A stretch of DNA of 64,000 nt from Streptococcus mitis (GTDB lineage: Bacteria > Bacillota > Bacilli > Lactobacillales > Streptococcaceae). The position numbers and the translations under genes are program-made. Every line of letters starts with the position of its first letter. Position 1 is the stretch's first letter. The stretch is taken from NCBI RefSeq assembly GCF_000722765.2, contig NZ_CP028415.1:812501-876500 (forward strand), written 5' to 3'. This document shows, piece after piece, positions 29,301 to 37,169 of this stretch. The notes beneath the pieces were generated by a model, which made no database searches, was not told the origin of the DNA, and worked only from the letters and a program-made list of their open reading frames with translations.

Positions 29301-29786
29301 GTACCTTATGTACCAGGATTTATCCCTGTAGATCCAGAAGGTCAACCATTGAAACCAGTTGATCCAAACGATCCAACGAAAGGATACGAAGTACCAGATG
29401 TACCTGGTGATCCAACGCAAGATACACCAATCAACTACATTCCTAAGGATCCTACACCAAATCCAACTCCATACCCAGGTCCAACTCCAGCTCCAACTCC
29501 TAAACCAGAGCCTAAGCCGGAACCAAAACCTGAGCCAAAACCAGAACCAGAAACTCCACAACCTGTAACACCTGCAGATGATGGAGATAACAACGGAAAT
29601 AATAATGGTACTCCATCAACTCCAGCTCAACCTGCAGCGCCTTCTACACCTCAATACATGGATGGTCAACGTGAACTTCCAAATACAGGTACAGAAGATC
29701 ATGCTAGCCTTGCAGCACTTGGACTTCTAGGAGCCCTAAGTGGATTTGGATTGATTGCTCGTAAGAAAAGAGAAGATGAAGAATAA
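17370..29786 (+). CDS. Giant 4138-aa YSIRK/LPXTG surface protein with CshA-like and mucin-binding-type repeats
   Basis: A sortase-anchored adhesin. The ATG at 17370 is chosen over an in-frame GTG at 17361. Residues 1-50 are a YSIRK-type signal peptide (FSIRKYHFGAASVLLG). Residues 50-270 are a charged Lys/Glu/Ala-rich region, partly helical. Residues 270-950 resemble the CshA non-repetitive region. About 955-1075 is a GEVED-type domain with the acidic loop DFNNNGKFD and GEVEDFETHV. About 1075-1640 contains CshA-repeat features (YTLNQDTGEITFIPDPKFVG). From about 1669 to 3948 come nine B2-like modules (VTRTIKYVY...GEITYGDW) and six MucBP-like modules (QKAKVTY...), joined by Pro/Asp/Asn-rich linkers. 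About 4029-4066 is a KPEPKPEP wall-spanning segment. LPNTG is at 4103-4107, then a hydrophobic helix and a charged tail. Ligand is unknown; mucin or host glycoprotein binding is inferred from the family. Confidence 0.95.
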   Translation: MYKSKRRKNKSFDWYGLSQRFSIRKYHFGAASVLLGTALILGAAQTTAKAEETVTENKTEAVASAPKDDKASENVTNVTTPALSATTEAAVVEKPTLSDEEVAKLAAEASKKDDKASETATTEKTEAADKEKATLTAPLTDKKADKAVDEKADKKDEKKAENPITATKTVLEQLTSEAEVLNTTASNFADKKAEDKAGKEAIATAVASAKVQIEASKKALAAGEITKQELDAQLQRISSAIEAVYDEMKRAGHLGKVEAVLAGETTTNTAIVAPTTKTPVKNINKLTDEEIAAVKREIMNANPSITDPSMIEVVQDGNGTAGGATVTINGVKTNIPSGDTVVGTAGTKNLEQLKNNINWFDFAAASITYSNGTVVGPARKLAQPITKTITYPNGDRVEGKITMVRDVTYADGSKGLTTDDKFLNSGTAKYVEHLYYTGGAQNDHELYEALQEGMKFNVKTKVEGYALTATVIKLGSKAVDSDPNKTPAGPVNAVRDYGDWGSDKQLAKAQAEDKRFKANATKNKTTLANNPTVSVNGVALTLPEYPTETFANTDAYYSKAAAYNGAVKAYNQAIDAQQLSATKLSETGFTYVNVNGKAVPNGSANLYKKIGNERKADVLITAQDTQWSYLRKAGLPTINPDGSEMLTAFTSSRDESNVGVTFALSATYNGRIVDVNVIAADAEEAGRTEIVQFETDGTKWEQFMALNLQKDIDEKTAQGVYPSRQSDVNADGRLAEAGYNPKDWVNVDENGNPSAYGTNTFGANYTSMGSKNSLPIALSQNVKTLSMYLNSAGAQAGTIGFMIYDGGDAPQSYGSAQHIIGDFNKEVVKDGVKTQVTATQPYLGNVKGDPDFRSTKTDPSGGWVLDDLITSEKYKETPLESGKTVVTTDKGVTGKYLLLPNGNAVIEKSDNTRVLLNQGDVIEMVNPSTKLPIRGIYNHTTGALGEGTLGDEGESQLLDPAVATEYKLRQAQGNEYVLDGVRANLGVNNDKAYVRGWVDFNNNGKFDLNESSEIVEVNQNGTYSIKFKNTPQLLDTSADSLGVRLRISLTKDEILEPTGVASSGEVEDFETHVIHMPRGTKHETKDFQGREQTVKLPTNAMFTASGKNKDSNYKQWAQIENDNLPPKIVLTDKQVASEEAYTPTDSELPSNYRKGDDGKVFVERNGATVFTGEYVTVKDKNNKVLGKGLKITNPLNNKTEYLLDTYTEYDTAGNEVGTYKVNPASNGKNVSIGNGLYETTLTFKPVDAYVGTAKGIAVRAWDDNNSSTGWEATNDTIETSKTSTTLAEKDKVLENTNNGNNGYKSMDTSYIPTVIDVRPVGEDTITEDVQGKPQSSNPTIPAYATVETVTNDKIEDTKYAANFVILDKTKKPTLATQKENPGKLYTEDTKVDKETTLTLTDGTTATYKPVDKIPANTVIAKDGNVEVTGTGNVVLNNVRLVTGSQIPAGSKPQSNHPTTVEVQVTLADGTEQTIPAGGTIPGGATIKTPFTNTATNTFNNVTYNNGQTIPAASAGKISSLAKETSADQLVEKGKSITLDGTTYSNNDVIPKGTRTMTTYEDLRNVTLPNAVHIDPQTGEVTSVPRRYTKVTETEIVIENEGTYTLNQDTGEITFIPDPKFVGTGTGVTKQQPDVDYNDKVAGDPVTSKYGTDYGKAKYIPIVKPQSKASITRTIHYVYENANDNPTSQDSYKDNDPILAIDNTPVTRTQTIDYTRDYKIFSEAGTTDTAITTTNQVTDASGNIYNVGDTIPAGTQFNQGSIIIGKWTASSDQNSKFKEIISPTVKGYTAEVVTADFTPRADGKMGHIHNGKQPVGLYTPVADNNKDVGAYEPLVSEVRSDDKDDFDMYVVYKADIQKAKVTYIDLDATGDARILEVQNANPAPATGADAKTTYGVATLQGKSHTAIPYLTAETIKKYEDRGYELVTDDYTNNTQGTAIEGGRKFDDDKEVDQAFNVYLRHKKVTRKIKDTQEVTRTIEYKYASTDDVPADKRGTTAAPTVTETLHFERDRTIDYTLAAKEYPTEYAAYKAVLDASGYDSPEEYKARVVYYDHITNKAIAADATDAQKAIVTFGPWTPVGGTSNDAITLSDAEKAKDDKFNLVNSPEVTGYVPDNATVEATAAIDAEADDYKITVLYTPVAQKAVVKFVEVDPTNTDKVITPGLADPIAVTGKSEAAYPATTATSVTDKIAELVKKGYELVDNGFVSADKFDKDAAVDQEYVVKFKAKVVDVPSFDPTKPASNDNPKPTPGVTPIDPNNPDGPKWTEALINAVKVQEEVTRTIKYVYEDGTPVAESDLTSVADKKVKTLKFTRSGKINVATGEITYGDWSADQTFEAVTSPTLEKYTAAVAGITPAVADVPAKTVAATDKDFEETVIYSTKPTTVDPNKPTDPTNPNVTPQPDDVVPNDPKGRTYRELGLIEEVTHTVHYKLEDGSDAGIADNVQTLTFTRTAEVDPVTGAISNFGTWKAKGGDTTIDAVTTPNKDGYVASAKTSTERTNVAATDKDSEETIIYRKLGSYVPVVPEGITPPADADLNPKPYPNATPADPTKPGTPTETPVVPYIPGTTPVGPNGKPLTPKDPNDPTKGYEVPDLPTDPTENTTITYVKDGSQVAVTHFIEVNSETDKTEKGAVAESVVDTGDTGKAFTKAADVTATIEALKAKGYTVVENNYPTDGTFDADSKTNQVYKVLVTAKPITVNPNDPTPTKGQPIDPNNPTGPKWTPELIKELEDGRTEEVKRTIKYVYADGSKAADSVQETKEFKRSATINPVTGKVTFGDWSPAQTFEAVTSPKVTNFTPDKESVPAAEVTATAEDINETVIYTTKPANIDPSKPTDPNTPNVTPRPDDRVPNDPKGRTYKELGLIEEVTHTVHYKLADGSDAGIPDNVQTLTFTRTADLDPVTGAISNFGTWTAKDNDTTIDAITTPNKPGYVASAAKSTERTNVQATDKDSEETIIYRKLGSYVPVIPEGVTPPTGTDLTPKPYENPINEDPTRPGTPTETPVVPYIPGTTPVGPNGKPLTPKDPNDPTKGYEVPKVPEDPTQNTTITYVKDGSQVALVHFIKADGTAVHVSVAEAGDTGKAIKTTNIDNVKAELEAKGYEVVAPTDAAYTAERVAFYAEANRTFDDKDDKGNDGISQVYYVIVKEGITPIDPDKPLDPNTPDVTPKPGDKVPGDPKQRTFEQLGLLDEVNRTINYRYANTDKVDADKRGQEARPTVEQKLRYSRKGNLNKVTGEITYTSDWTKPQILAEVTSPVIEGYVADIKAAEKVENVAHDAADSVVNVVYTPLGKYVPKVPEGFEVPKVEKPQYPNDPTDPTKPGTPTTVIPHVPGTTPKDPNGNPLKPVDPNDPSKGYVPPTPENPTEDTQITYEKDTQKAKVTYVVEGTGTVLHTDNLEGKSGEPIEYSTVTKLAELKALGYDLVTDGFTTATDKNYDKDTKVDQSFVVTVKPHVEPIKPVDPENPNDPNKPNPGDPIDPNNPDGPKWTEDLIKKIDTTRHVNRTITYVNEKGEEVAKKVTDKVTFTREGKINTVTGEITYGDWTAKDGDTTFDKVESPVVKGYILKDAKQKEVAATTGLTADSKDENIKVVYVPVGKVTITVPPGVTPPTPVTDTPYENVPGEPGKVVPPSPTKPQDPQDPNSPKVPVIPHIPGTTPVVPKDPTKPISPDNPLVPLTPVDPNDPTKGYEVPPVPTDPSTDTPITYVTDKQKAITNFVDEKGKVVSTPVVDEGDSGANFTKSKVDEVTKTIEKLEKAGYRVVKNEFPSKDTDRVFDKDKSVDQIFTVTVAERIIPVTPGKPVDPNDPNLPKNPDGTPVTPSTPEPGKPVFPGDPNSPVWPNTVKDLVTEKSATRTIKYVDRNGKEVSETRTETIKFTREAKVNIVTGEITYGEWTTDRNDDIFNGYQVPVVKGYIAKAGDLESSTKDVQVTPDTIKDINETVIYDKLGSWIPNIPGTPTNPITYPNDPKDPTKPGTDKPKVPYVPGFIPVDPEGQPLKPVDPNDPTKGYEVPDVPGDPTQDTPINYIPKDPTPNPTPYPGPTPAPTPKPEPKPEPKPEPKPEPETPQPVTPADDGDNNGNNNGTPSTPAQPAAPSTPQYMDGQRELPNTGTEDHASLAALGLLGALSGFGLIARKKREDEE
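24530..26557 (+). repeat. Internal large duplication in the surface-protein gene (period 1332 bp)
   Basis: DNA at 24530-25225 is closely repeated at 25862-26557. Landmarks are offset by exactly 1332 bases: GACGTACTTACAGAGAATTA at 24601 versus GACGTACTTACAAAGAATTA at 25933, and the GGAAAACCATTAAC region at 25086 versus its match at 26418. The offset equals 444 codons and the reading frame is kept. Each copy carries a Pro-rich linker, one VTHTVHYKL-type B module, a second linker and the start of an A module. The preceding B modules match with a different offset (about 1353-1371), suggesting older duplication with later indels. Confidence 0.85.
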
Positions 29787-29830
29787 TCTTTTTGATTCTC
29801 ATTAAATGCTAACTTGCAATCAGATAAAGA

Positions 29831-29865
29831 AAGAACTTGAGATTTGCTATCTCAGGTTCTTTTCT
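29831..29865 (+). terminator. Intrinsic terminator of the giant surface-protein gene
   Basis: AAGAACTTGAGAT (29831-29843) pairs with ATCTCAGGTTCTT (29849-29861) around a five-base loop and is followed by T-rich sequence. It separates the adhesin gene from dnaE. Confidence 0.88.
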
Positions 29866-29880
29866 TTCTCTTTTTGAAAA

Positions 29881-29889
29881 TGGTATAAT
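29881..29889 (+). promoter_or_regulatory. Extended -10 promoter of dnaE
   Basis: TGGTATAAT at 29881-29889 is an extended -10 lying just after the adhesin terminator. Transcription would start near 29896, downstream of the GTG at 29893, which supports the TTG start at 29920. Confidence 0.75.
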
Positions 29890-29919
29890 ATAGTGAGAAC
29901 GATAGAGGAGAAGTGTAAA

Positions 29920-32900
29920 TTGATCGCACAACTAGATACAAAGACAGTCTATAGTTTTATGGAGAGCGTCATTTCGATAGACAAGTATGTTAGAGTAGCA
30001 AAAGACTATGGCTACACTCATCTGGCTATGATGGATATTGACAATCTTTATGGGGCTTTCGACTTTCTAGAGGTTACAAAAAAATACGGCATTCATCCTT
30101 TGTTAGGGCTTGAAATGACTGTTTTAGTGGATGATCAGGAAGTGAATCTACGCTTTTTAGCTCTATCTAGTGTGGGCTATCAGCAGTTGATGAAGCTTTC
30201 AACAGCCAAGATGCAGGGGGAGAAAAGTTGGTCAGTTCTATCTCAGTATCTAGAGGATATTGCGGTAATCGTGCCTTATTTTGAAGAACTTGAGTTGTTA
30301 AATCTAGGTTGTGATTACTATATAGGGGTTTACCCAGAAACATTGGCCAGTGAATTTCACCATCCTATTTTGCCATTGTATCGGGTTAATACATTTGAAA
30401 GTAAGGATAGAGAAGTTCTTCAAGTATTAGCAGCGATTAAAGAAAATCTACCGCTCAGAGAAGTTCCCTTGCGTTCGAGACAAGATGTTTTTATATCAGC
30501 AAGTTCTTTAGAGAAACTATTCCAAGAACGTTTTCCTCAAGCCTTGGAAAACTTAGAAAAGCTTATTTCAGGTATTTCTTATGACTTGGATACTAGTCTG
30601 AAACTGCCTCGTTTTAATCCAGCAAGGCTAGCCGTAGAAGAATTGAGAGAGCGTGCTGAATTGGGGCTTGTTCAGAAGGGGTTAACTGGTAAAGAATATC
30701 AAGACCGTCTAGACCAAGAATTGGCTGTTATTCATGATATGGGCTTTGATGATTATTTCTTGGTTGTTTGGGATTTATTGCGTTTTGGACGTTCGAATGG
30801 CTATTATATGGGAATGGGCCGAGGTTCTGCAGTTGGTAGCTTGGTTTCCTATGCTTTAGACATTACAGGGATTGATCCAGTAGAGAAAAATCTGATTTTT
30901 GAACGCTTCCTCAATCGTGAACGCTATACCATGCCTGATATTGATATTGATATCCCAGATATTTATCGTCCAGATTTTATCAGATATGTTGGTAATAAAT
31001 ATGGTAGTAAACATGCGGCTCAAATCGTTACTTTTTCTACCTTTGGGGCTAAGCAAGCTCTTAGAGATGTTTTGAAACGTTTTGGTGTGCCAGAGTATGA
31101 ATTATCTGCAATTACCAAGAAAATCAGTTTTCGTGATAATCTCAAGTCGGCCTATGAGGGTAACCTCCAGTTTCGTCAGCAAATCAATAGTAAGTTAGAA
31201 TACCAAAAAGCCTTTGAAATTGCCTGCAAGATTGAGGGATATCCAAGACAAACCTCTGTCCATGCAGCTGGTGTTGTAATCAGTGACCAAGATTTGACTA
31301 ATTATATCCCTCTAAAGAATGGTGATGAAATTCCACTGACTCAATATGATGCTCATGGAGTCGAAGCAAGTGGACTTTTGAAAATGGATTTTCTGGGGCT
31401 ACGAAATTTGACCTTTGTTCAGAAAATGCAAGAGTTGCTTGCTGAAACAGAAGGTATTCACTTGAAAATTGAAGAAATAGATTTAGAAGACAACGCCACC
31501 CTAGCTTTATTTGCCTCTGGAAATACAAAAGGTATCTTTCAATTTGAACAACCTGGTGCCATTCGCTTGCTCAAACGTGTGCAACCAGTCTGTTTTGAGG
31601 ATGTCGTAGCAACTACTTCTCTAAATCGACCAGGTGCTAGTGATTATATCAATAATTTTGTGGCAAGAAAGCATGGGCAGGAAGAAGTGACTGTTCTAGA
31701 TCCAGCTCTGGAGGATATTTTGGCTCCAACTTATGGCATTATGCTCTATCAGGAGCAGGTTATGCAGGTTGCTCAGCGCTTTGCTGGATTTAGTCTTGGG
31801 AAGGCCGATATTTTGCGTCGGGCTATGGGGAAAAAGGATGCCTCTGCTATGCATGAGATGAGGGCTTCCTTTATTCAGGGAGCATTAAAAGTAGGTCATA
31901 CTGCGGAAAAGGCAGAGCAGGTCTTTGATGTTATGGAGAAGTTTGCAGGTTATGGATTTAATAGATCTCACGCCTATGCTTACTCAGCCTTGGCCTTCCA
32001 GTTGGCTTATTTTAAAACACATTATCCAGCCATCTTTTATCAGATTATGTTGAATTCTGCCAACAGTGATTATGTAACAGATGCCTTAGAAGCAGGTTTT
32101 GAAGTAGCCCCATTGTCCATCAATACTATTCCCTATCACGATAAAATTGCCAACAAGTCTATCTATCTAGGTTTGAAATCAATTAAGGGGCTCAGCAAGG
32201 ATTTGGCGCTTTGGATTATTGAACATAGACCTTATTCTAATATTGAAGATTTTTTAGCTAAACTACCTGAGAATTATTTGAAACTTCCCTTGCTGGAACC
32301 TTTGGTAAAAGTTGGTCTTTTCGATTCATTTGAAAAAAATCGTCAAAAAGTATTCAATAATTTAGCTAATCTATTTGAATTTGTGAAAGTGTTAGGAAGC
32401 TTATTTGGAGAGACAATTTATAGTTGGCAAGATTCGGAGGACTGGACGGAGCAAGAAAAATTCTACATGGAACAAGAGCTTCTAGGAGTAGGCGTTAGTA
32501 AACATCCTCTACAAGCTATTGCAAGTAAGGCTATTTATCCGATTACTCCTATTAGTAATTTGTCAGAAAATAGCTATGCTATTATCTTGATTGAAGTTCA
32601 GAAGATAAAAGTAATTCGTACCAAAAAGGGTGAAAATATGGCCTTCTTACAGGTAGATGACAGTAAGAAAAAATTGGATGTTACCCTCTTTTCAGATTTA
32701 TATCGACGAGTTGGTCAGGAAGTAAGAGAAGGAGACTTCTACTATATTAAAGGGAAAGTCCAGTCACGTGACGGTCGTCTGCAAATGATTGCACAAGAAA
32801 TAAGAGAAGCAGTGGCTGAGCGCTTTTGGATTCAGGTGAAGAATCATGATTTGGATCAAGAAATTTCACGTATTTTAGACCAGTATAAAGGCCCAATTCC

Positions 32901-33021
32901 AGTCATTATCAGGTATGAAGAGGAACAGAAAACTATTGTTTCTCCCCATCATTTTGTGACTAAATCTGATGAATTAGAAGCGAAATTGAATGGAATCGTT
33001 ATGAAAACGATTTATCGTTAA
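29920..33021 (+). CDS. dnaE: DNA polymerase III subunit alpha, DnaE
   Basis: This 1033-aa DnaE-type replicative polymerase extends RNA primers, mainly on the lagging strand in Firmicutes alongside PolC. The start is placed at the TTG at 29920: GAGGAG lies about ten bases upstream, the promoter -10 ends at 29889, and the N-terminus becomes the conserved MIAQLDTKTVYSFM. An in-frame GTG at 29893 lies too close to the promoter. Domains in order are PHP (about 1-200), the polymerase core with the metal-binding PDIDIDIPD (about 344-352), helix-hairpin-helix, and a C-terminal OB fold (about 870-950). pfkA follows 80 bases later with its own promoter. Confidence 0.95.
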   Translation: MIAQLDTKTVYSFMESVISIDKYVRVAKDYGYTHLAMMDIDNLYGAFDFLEVTKKYGIHPLLGLEMTVLVDDQEVNLRFLALSSVGYQQLMKLSTAKMQGEKSWSVLSQYLEDIAVIVPYFEELELLNLGCDYYIGVYPETLASEFHHPILPLYRVNTFESKDREVLQVLAAIKENLPLREVPLRSRQDVFISASSLEKLFQERFPQALENLEKLISGISYDLDTSLKLPRFNPARLAVEELRERAELGLVQKGLTGKEYQDRLDQELAVIHDMGFDDYFLVVWDLLRFGRSNGYYMGMGRGSAVGSLVSYALDITGIDPVEKNLIFERFLNRERYTMPDIDIDIPDIYRPDFIRYVGNKYGSKHAAQIVTFSTFGAKQALRDVLKRFGVPEYELSAITKKISFRDNLKSAYEGNLQFRQQINSKLEYQKAFEIACKIEGYPRQTSVHAAGVVISDQDLTNYIPLKNGDEIPLTQYDAHGVEASGLLKMDFLGLRNLTFVQKMQELLAETEGIHLKIEEIDLEDNATLALFASGNTKGIFQFEQPGAIRLLKRVQPVCFEDVVATTSLNRPGASDYINNFVARKHGQEEVTVLDPALEDILAPTYGIMLYQEQVMQVAQRFAGFSLGKADILRRAMGKKDASAMHEMRASFIQGALKVGHTAEKAEQVFDVMEKFAGYGFNRSHAYAYSALAFQLAYFKTHYPAIFYQIMLNSANSDYVTDALEAGFEVAPLSINTIPYHDKIANKSIYLGLKSIKGLSKDLALWIIEHRPYSNIEDFLAKLPENYLKLPLLEPLVKVGLFDSFEKNRQKVFNNLANLFEFVKVLGSLFGETIYSWQDSEDWTEQEKFYMEQELLGVGVSKHPLQAIASKAIYPITPISNLSENSYAIILIEVQKIKVIRTKKGENMAFLQVDDSKKKLDVTLFSDLYRRVGQEVREGDFYYIKGKVQSRDGRLQMIAQEIREAVAERFWIQVKNHDLDQEISRILDQYKGPIPVIIRYEEEQKTIVSPHHFVTKSDELEAKLNGIVMKTIYR

Positions 33022-33056
33022 AATTACGGAAAATAGAAGAATTTTCCATTTAAATG

Positions 33057-33065
33057 TGATATAAT
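33057..33065 (+). promoter_or_regulatory. Extended -10 promoter of pfkA-pyk
   Basis: TGATATAAT at 33057-33065, 36 bases before the pfkA ATG. No strong -35 is obvious. A TGTGATATAAT form also occurs at the FNT gene. Confidence 0.78.
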
Positions 33066-33101
33066 CAGTAGGAATGTTAAAAGAAAAAGGAGCATAACTA
33101 A

Positions 33102-34109
<1,008 letters not shown>

Positions 34110-34166
34110 TCTATAATTTAGTTAATAAGACCAAAAAGGTCATATATATAAAGGAGTCACAAAAAC

Positions 34167-35672
34167 ATGAATAAACGTGTAAAAATCGTTGCAACTTTGG
34201 GTCCTGCGGTAGAAATCCGTGGTGGTAAAAAATTTGGTGATGACGGATACTGGGGTGAAAAACTTGATGTTGAAGCTTCAGCTAAAAACATTGCTAAATT
34301 GATTGAAGCTGGTGCTAACACATTCCGTTTTAACTTCTCACACGGTGACCACCAAGAACAAGGTGAGCGTATGGCAACTGTTAAACTTGCTGAAAAACTT
34401 GCAGGTAAAAAAGTTGGTTTCCTTCTTGATACAAAAGGACCAGAAATCCGTACAGAATTGTTCGAAGGTGAAGCTAAAGAGTATTCATACAAAACTGGTG
34501 AAAAAATCCGTGTTGCAACTAAACAAGGAATCAAATCAACTCGTGAAGTGATTGCATTGAACGTTGCTGGTGCTCTTGATATCTATGATGATGTTGAAGT
34601 TGGTCGTCAAGTTTTGGTTGACGATGGTAAACTTGGTCTTCGTGTGGTTGCTAAAGATGACGCAACTCGTGAATTCGAAGTTGAAGTTGAAAACGATGGC
34701 GTAATTGCTAAACAAAAAGGTGTTAACATCCCTAACACTAAAATTCCTTTCCCAGCTCTTGCTGATCGTGATAACGATGATATCCGCTTTGGTCTTGAAC
34801 AAGGTATCAACTTCATCGCGATTTCATTCGTACGTACTGCTAAAGATGTGAACGAAGTTCGTGCAATCTGTGAAGAAACTGGAAACGGACACGTTCAATT
34901 GTTCGCTAAAATTGAAAACCAACAAGGTATCGACAACTTGGATGAAATCATCGAAGCTGCTGATGGTATCATGATCGCTCGTGGTGACATGGGTATTGAA
35001 GTACCATTCGAAATGGTTCCAGTTTACCAAAAAATGATTATCACTAAAGTCAATGCTGCAGGTAAAGTTGTTATCACTGCAACAAACATGCTTGAAACAA
35101 TGACTGAAAAACCACGTGCAACTCGTTCAGAAGTATCAGACGTATTTAACGCTGTTATCGACGGAACTGACGCAACAATGCTTTCAGGTGAATCTGCAAA
35201 CGGTAAATACCCACTTGAGTCAGTCACTACAATGGCTACAATCGATAAGAATGCTCAAACTCTTCTTAACGAATACGGACGTTTGAACTCAGATTCATTC
35301 GAACGTAACTCTAAGACAGAAGTAATGGCTTCAGCTGTTAAAGATGCTGCTAACTCAATGGACATTAAATTGGTTGTAACACTTACTAAGACAGGTCACA
35401 CTGCACGTTTGATCTCTAAATACCGTCCAAATGCTGACATCTTGGCATTGACATTCGATGAATTGACAGAACGTGGATTGATGTTGAACTGGGGTGTTAT
35501 CCCAATGTTGACAGATGCTCCATCTTCAACTGACGATATGTTCGAAATTGCTGAACGTAAAGCAGTTGAAGCAGGTCTTGTACAATCTGGTGACGATATC
35601 GTTATCGTAGCTGGTGTACCAGTTGGAGAAGCTGTTCGCACAAATACAATGCGTATCCGTACAGTACGTTAA
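34167..35672 (+). CDS. pyk: Pyruvate kinase
   Basis: This 501-aa enzyme makes pyruvate and ATP from PEP and ADP at the end of glycolysis. It shows the N-terminal KIVATLGPA, the catalytic-site pattern FAKIENQQGIDNLDEIIEAADGIMIARGDMGIEVP (read from about residue 245), and the ITATNMLETM segment. The C-terminal regulatory domain (about 380-500) is complete but the extra PEP-utiliser domain of Bacillus Pyk is absent, as usual for streptococci. AAGGAG precedes the ATG. It is co-transcribed with pfkA and ends at a strong terminator at 35686. Confidence 0.97.
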   Translation: MNKRVKIVATLGPAVEIRGGKKFGDDGYWGEKLDVEASAKNIAKLIEAGANTFRFNFSHGDHQEQGERMATVKLAEKLAGKKVGFLLDTKGPEIRTELFEGEAKEYSYKTGEKIRVATKQGIKSTREVIALNVAGALDIYDDVEVGRQVLVDDGKLGLRVVAKDDATREFEVEVENDGVIAKQKGVNIPNTKIPFPALADRDNDDIRFGLEQGINFIAISFVRTAKDVNEVRAICEETGNGHVQLFAKIENQQGIDNLDEIIEAADGIMIARGDMGIEVPFEMVPVYQKMIITKVNAAGKVVITATNMLETMTEKPRATRSEVSDVFNAVIDGTDATMLSGESANGKYPLESVTTMATIDKNAQTLLNEYGRLNSDSFERNSKTEVMASAVKDAANSMDIKLVVTLTKTGHTARLISKYRPNADILALTFDELTERGLMLNWGVIPMLTDAPSSTDDMFEIAERKAVEAGLVQSGDDIVIVAGVPVGEAVRTNTMRIRTVR

Positions 35673-35685
35673 TTAATAGAAAAAT

Positions 35686-35730
35686 AGCCTATCGTATCAA
35701 GCTGTCTAGCCTGTATGATGGGCTTTTTTT
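35686..35730 (+). terminator. Intrinsic terminator of pfkA-pyk
   Basis: AGCCTATCGTAT (35686-35697) pairs with GTATGATGGGCT (35713-35724), with a few G-T pairs, followed by seven T residues. Confidence 0.85.
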
Positions 35731-35943
35731 GTCTATGAAGCACAAATAGGGCAAAACTTTTTACTTTAGATTTAATAGGACGGTATCAAGTGCGTCAAAT
35801 ACTGCTTGCTCCAGACTTTTTGTAACGTGAGTATAGATCTAATTAGTAGTTTTTCGGATTTATGCCCGAACTGTGACATGATAGCTTTTAAAGTTATGTT
35901 GTTTTTTACGTAAATTTCATAAAATATTTAGTTAAGATAGAGA
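35731..35943. other. Non-coding stretch between the pyk and ldh terminators
   Basis: Together with its flanking terminators this makes a 316-base gap between the converging pyk and ldh genes. The interior is A/T-rich and holds no convincing ORF, RNA gene or known repeat. It may be a gene relic or simply spacer. It lies at a place where the gene order seems to change relative to the pneumococcal order I recall. Confidence 0.5.
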
Positions 35944-35948
35944 TAAAA

Positions 35949-35978
35949 AATAACTCCCTGATGACTCAAGGAGTTATT
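35949..35978 (-). terminator. Intrinsic terminator of ldh
   Basis: AATAACTCC (35949-35957) pairs with GGAGTTATT (35970-35978). On the minus strand it follows the ldh stop by 11 bases and runs into a T tract. Confidence 0.85.
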
Positions 35979-35988
35979 ACTATCTAAA

Positions 35989-37017
<1,029 letters not shown>

Positions 37018-37025
37018 TTATTTTA

Positions 37026-37054
37026 ATTTTATCACTTTTAAAAAGCTTTGTCAC
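37026..37054 (-). promoter_or_regulatory. Promoter of ldh
   Basis: On the minus strand, GTGACA (37054-37049) and TAAAAT (37031-37026) are separated by 17 bases, with TG one base before the -10. Confidence 0.78.
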
Positions 37055-37076
37055 GGATATGCTTTACAGTTCTTGA

Positions 37077-37090
37077 TGTAAACGTTTTAG
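37077..37090 (-). promoter_or_regulatory. cre-like CcpA site upstream of ldh
   Basis: TGTAAACGTTTTAG matches the cre consensus TGWAARCGYTWNCW at 12 of 14 positions. It is about 22 bases upstream of the ldh -35, the position expected for CcpA activation rather than repression. It is also about 35 bases upstream of the gyrA -10. Confidence 0.6.
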
Positions 37091-37123
37091 TGGTTTTAGA
37101 TACCTGAAATATAGCGGACATTA

Positions 37124-37132
37124 TGGTATAAT
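37124..37132 (+). promoter_or_regulatory. Extended -10 promoter of gyrA
   Basis: TGGTATAAT at 37124-37132, 38 bases before the gyrA start codon. Confidence 0.75.
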
Positions 37133-37169
37133 ATAGTTAACTACTAATAGTGAAATGAGGCATTTATTA

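Noticed and set aside
24020-29561. Many long reverse-strand frames inside the giant adhesin gene
   Set aside because: They mirror the Pro/Asp/Thr-rich repeats read backwards, lack ribosome sites and repeat whenever the sense repeat recurs.
35731-35943. Possible small RNA or tRNA in the pyk-ldh gap
   Set aside because: No cloverleaf, no promoter-terminator pair of the right spacing, and no recognisable RNA motif.
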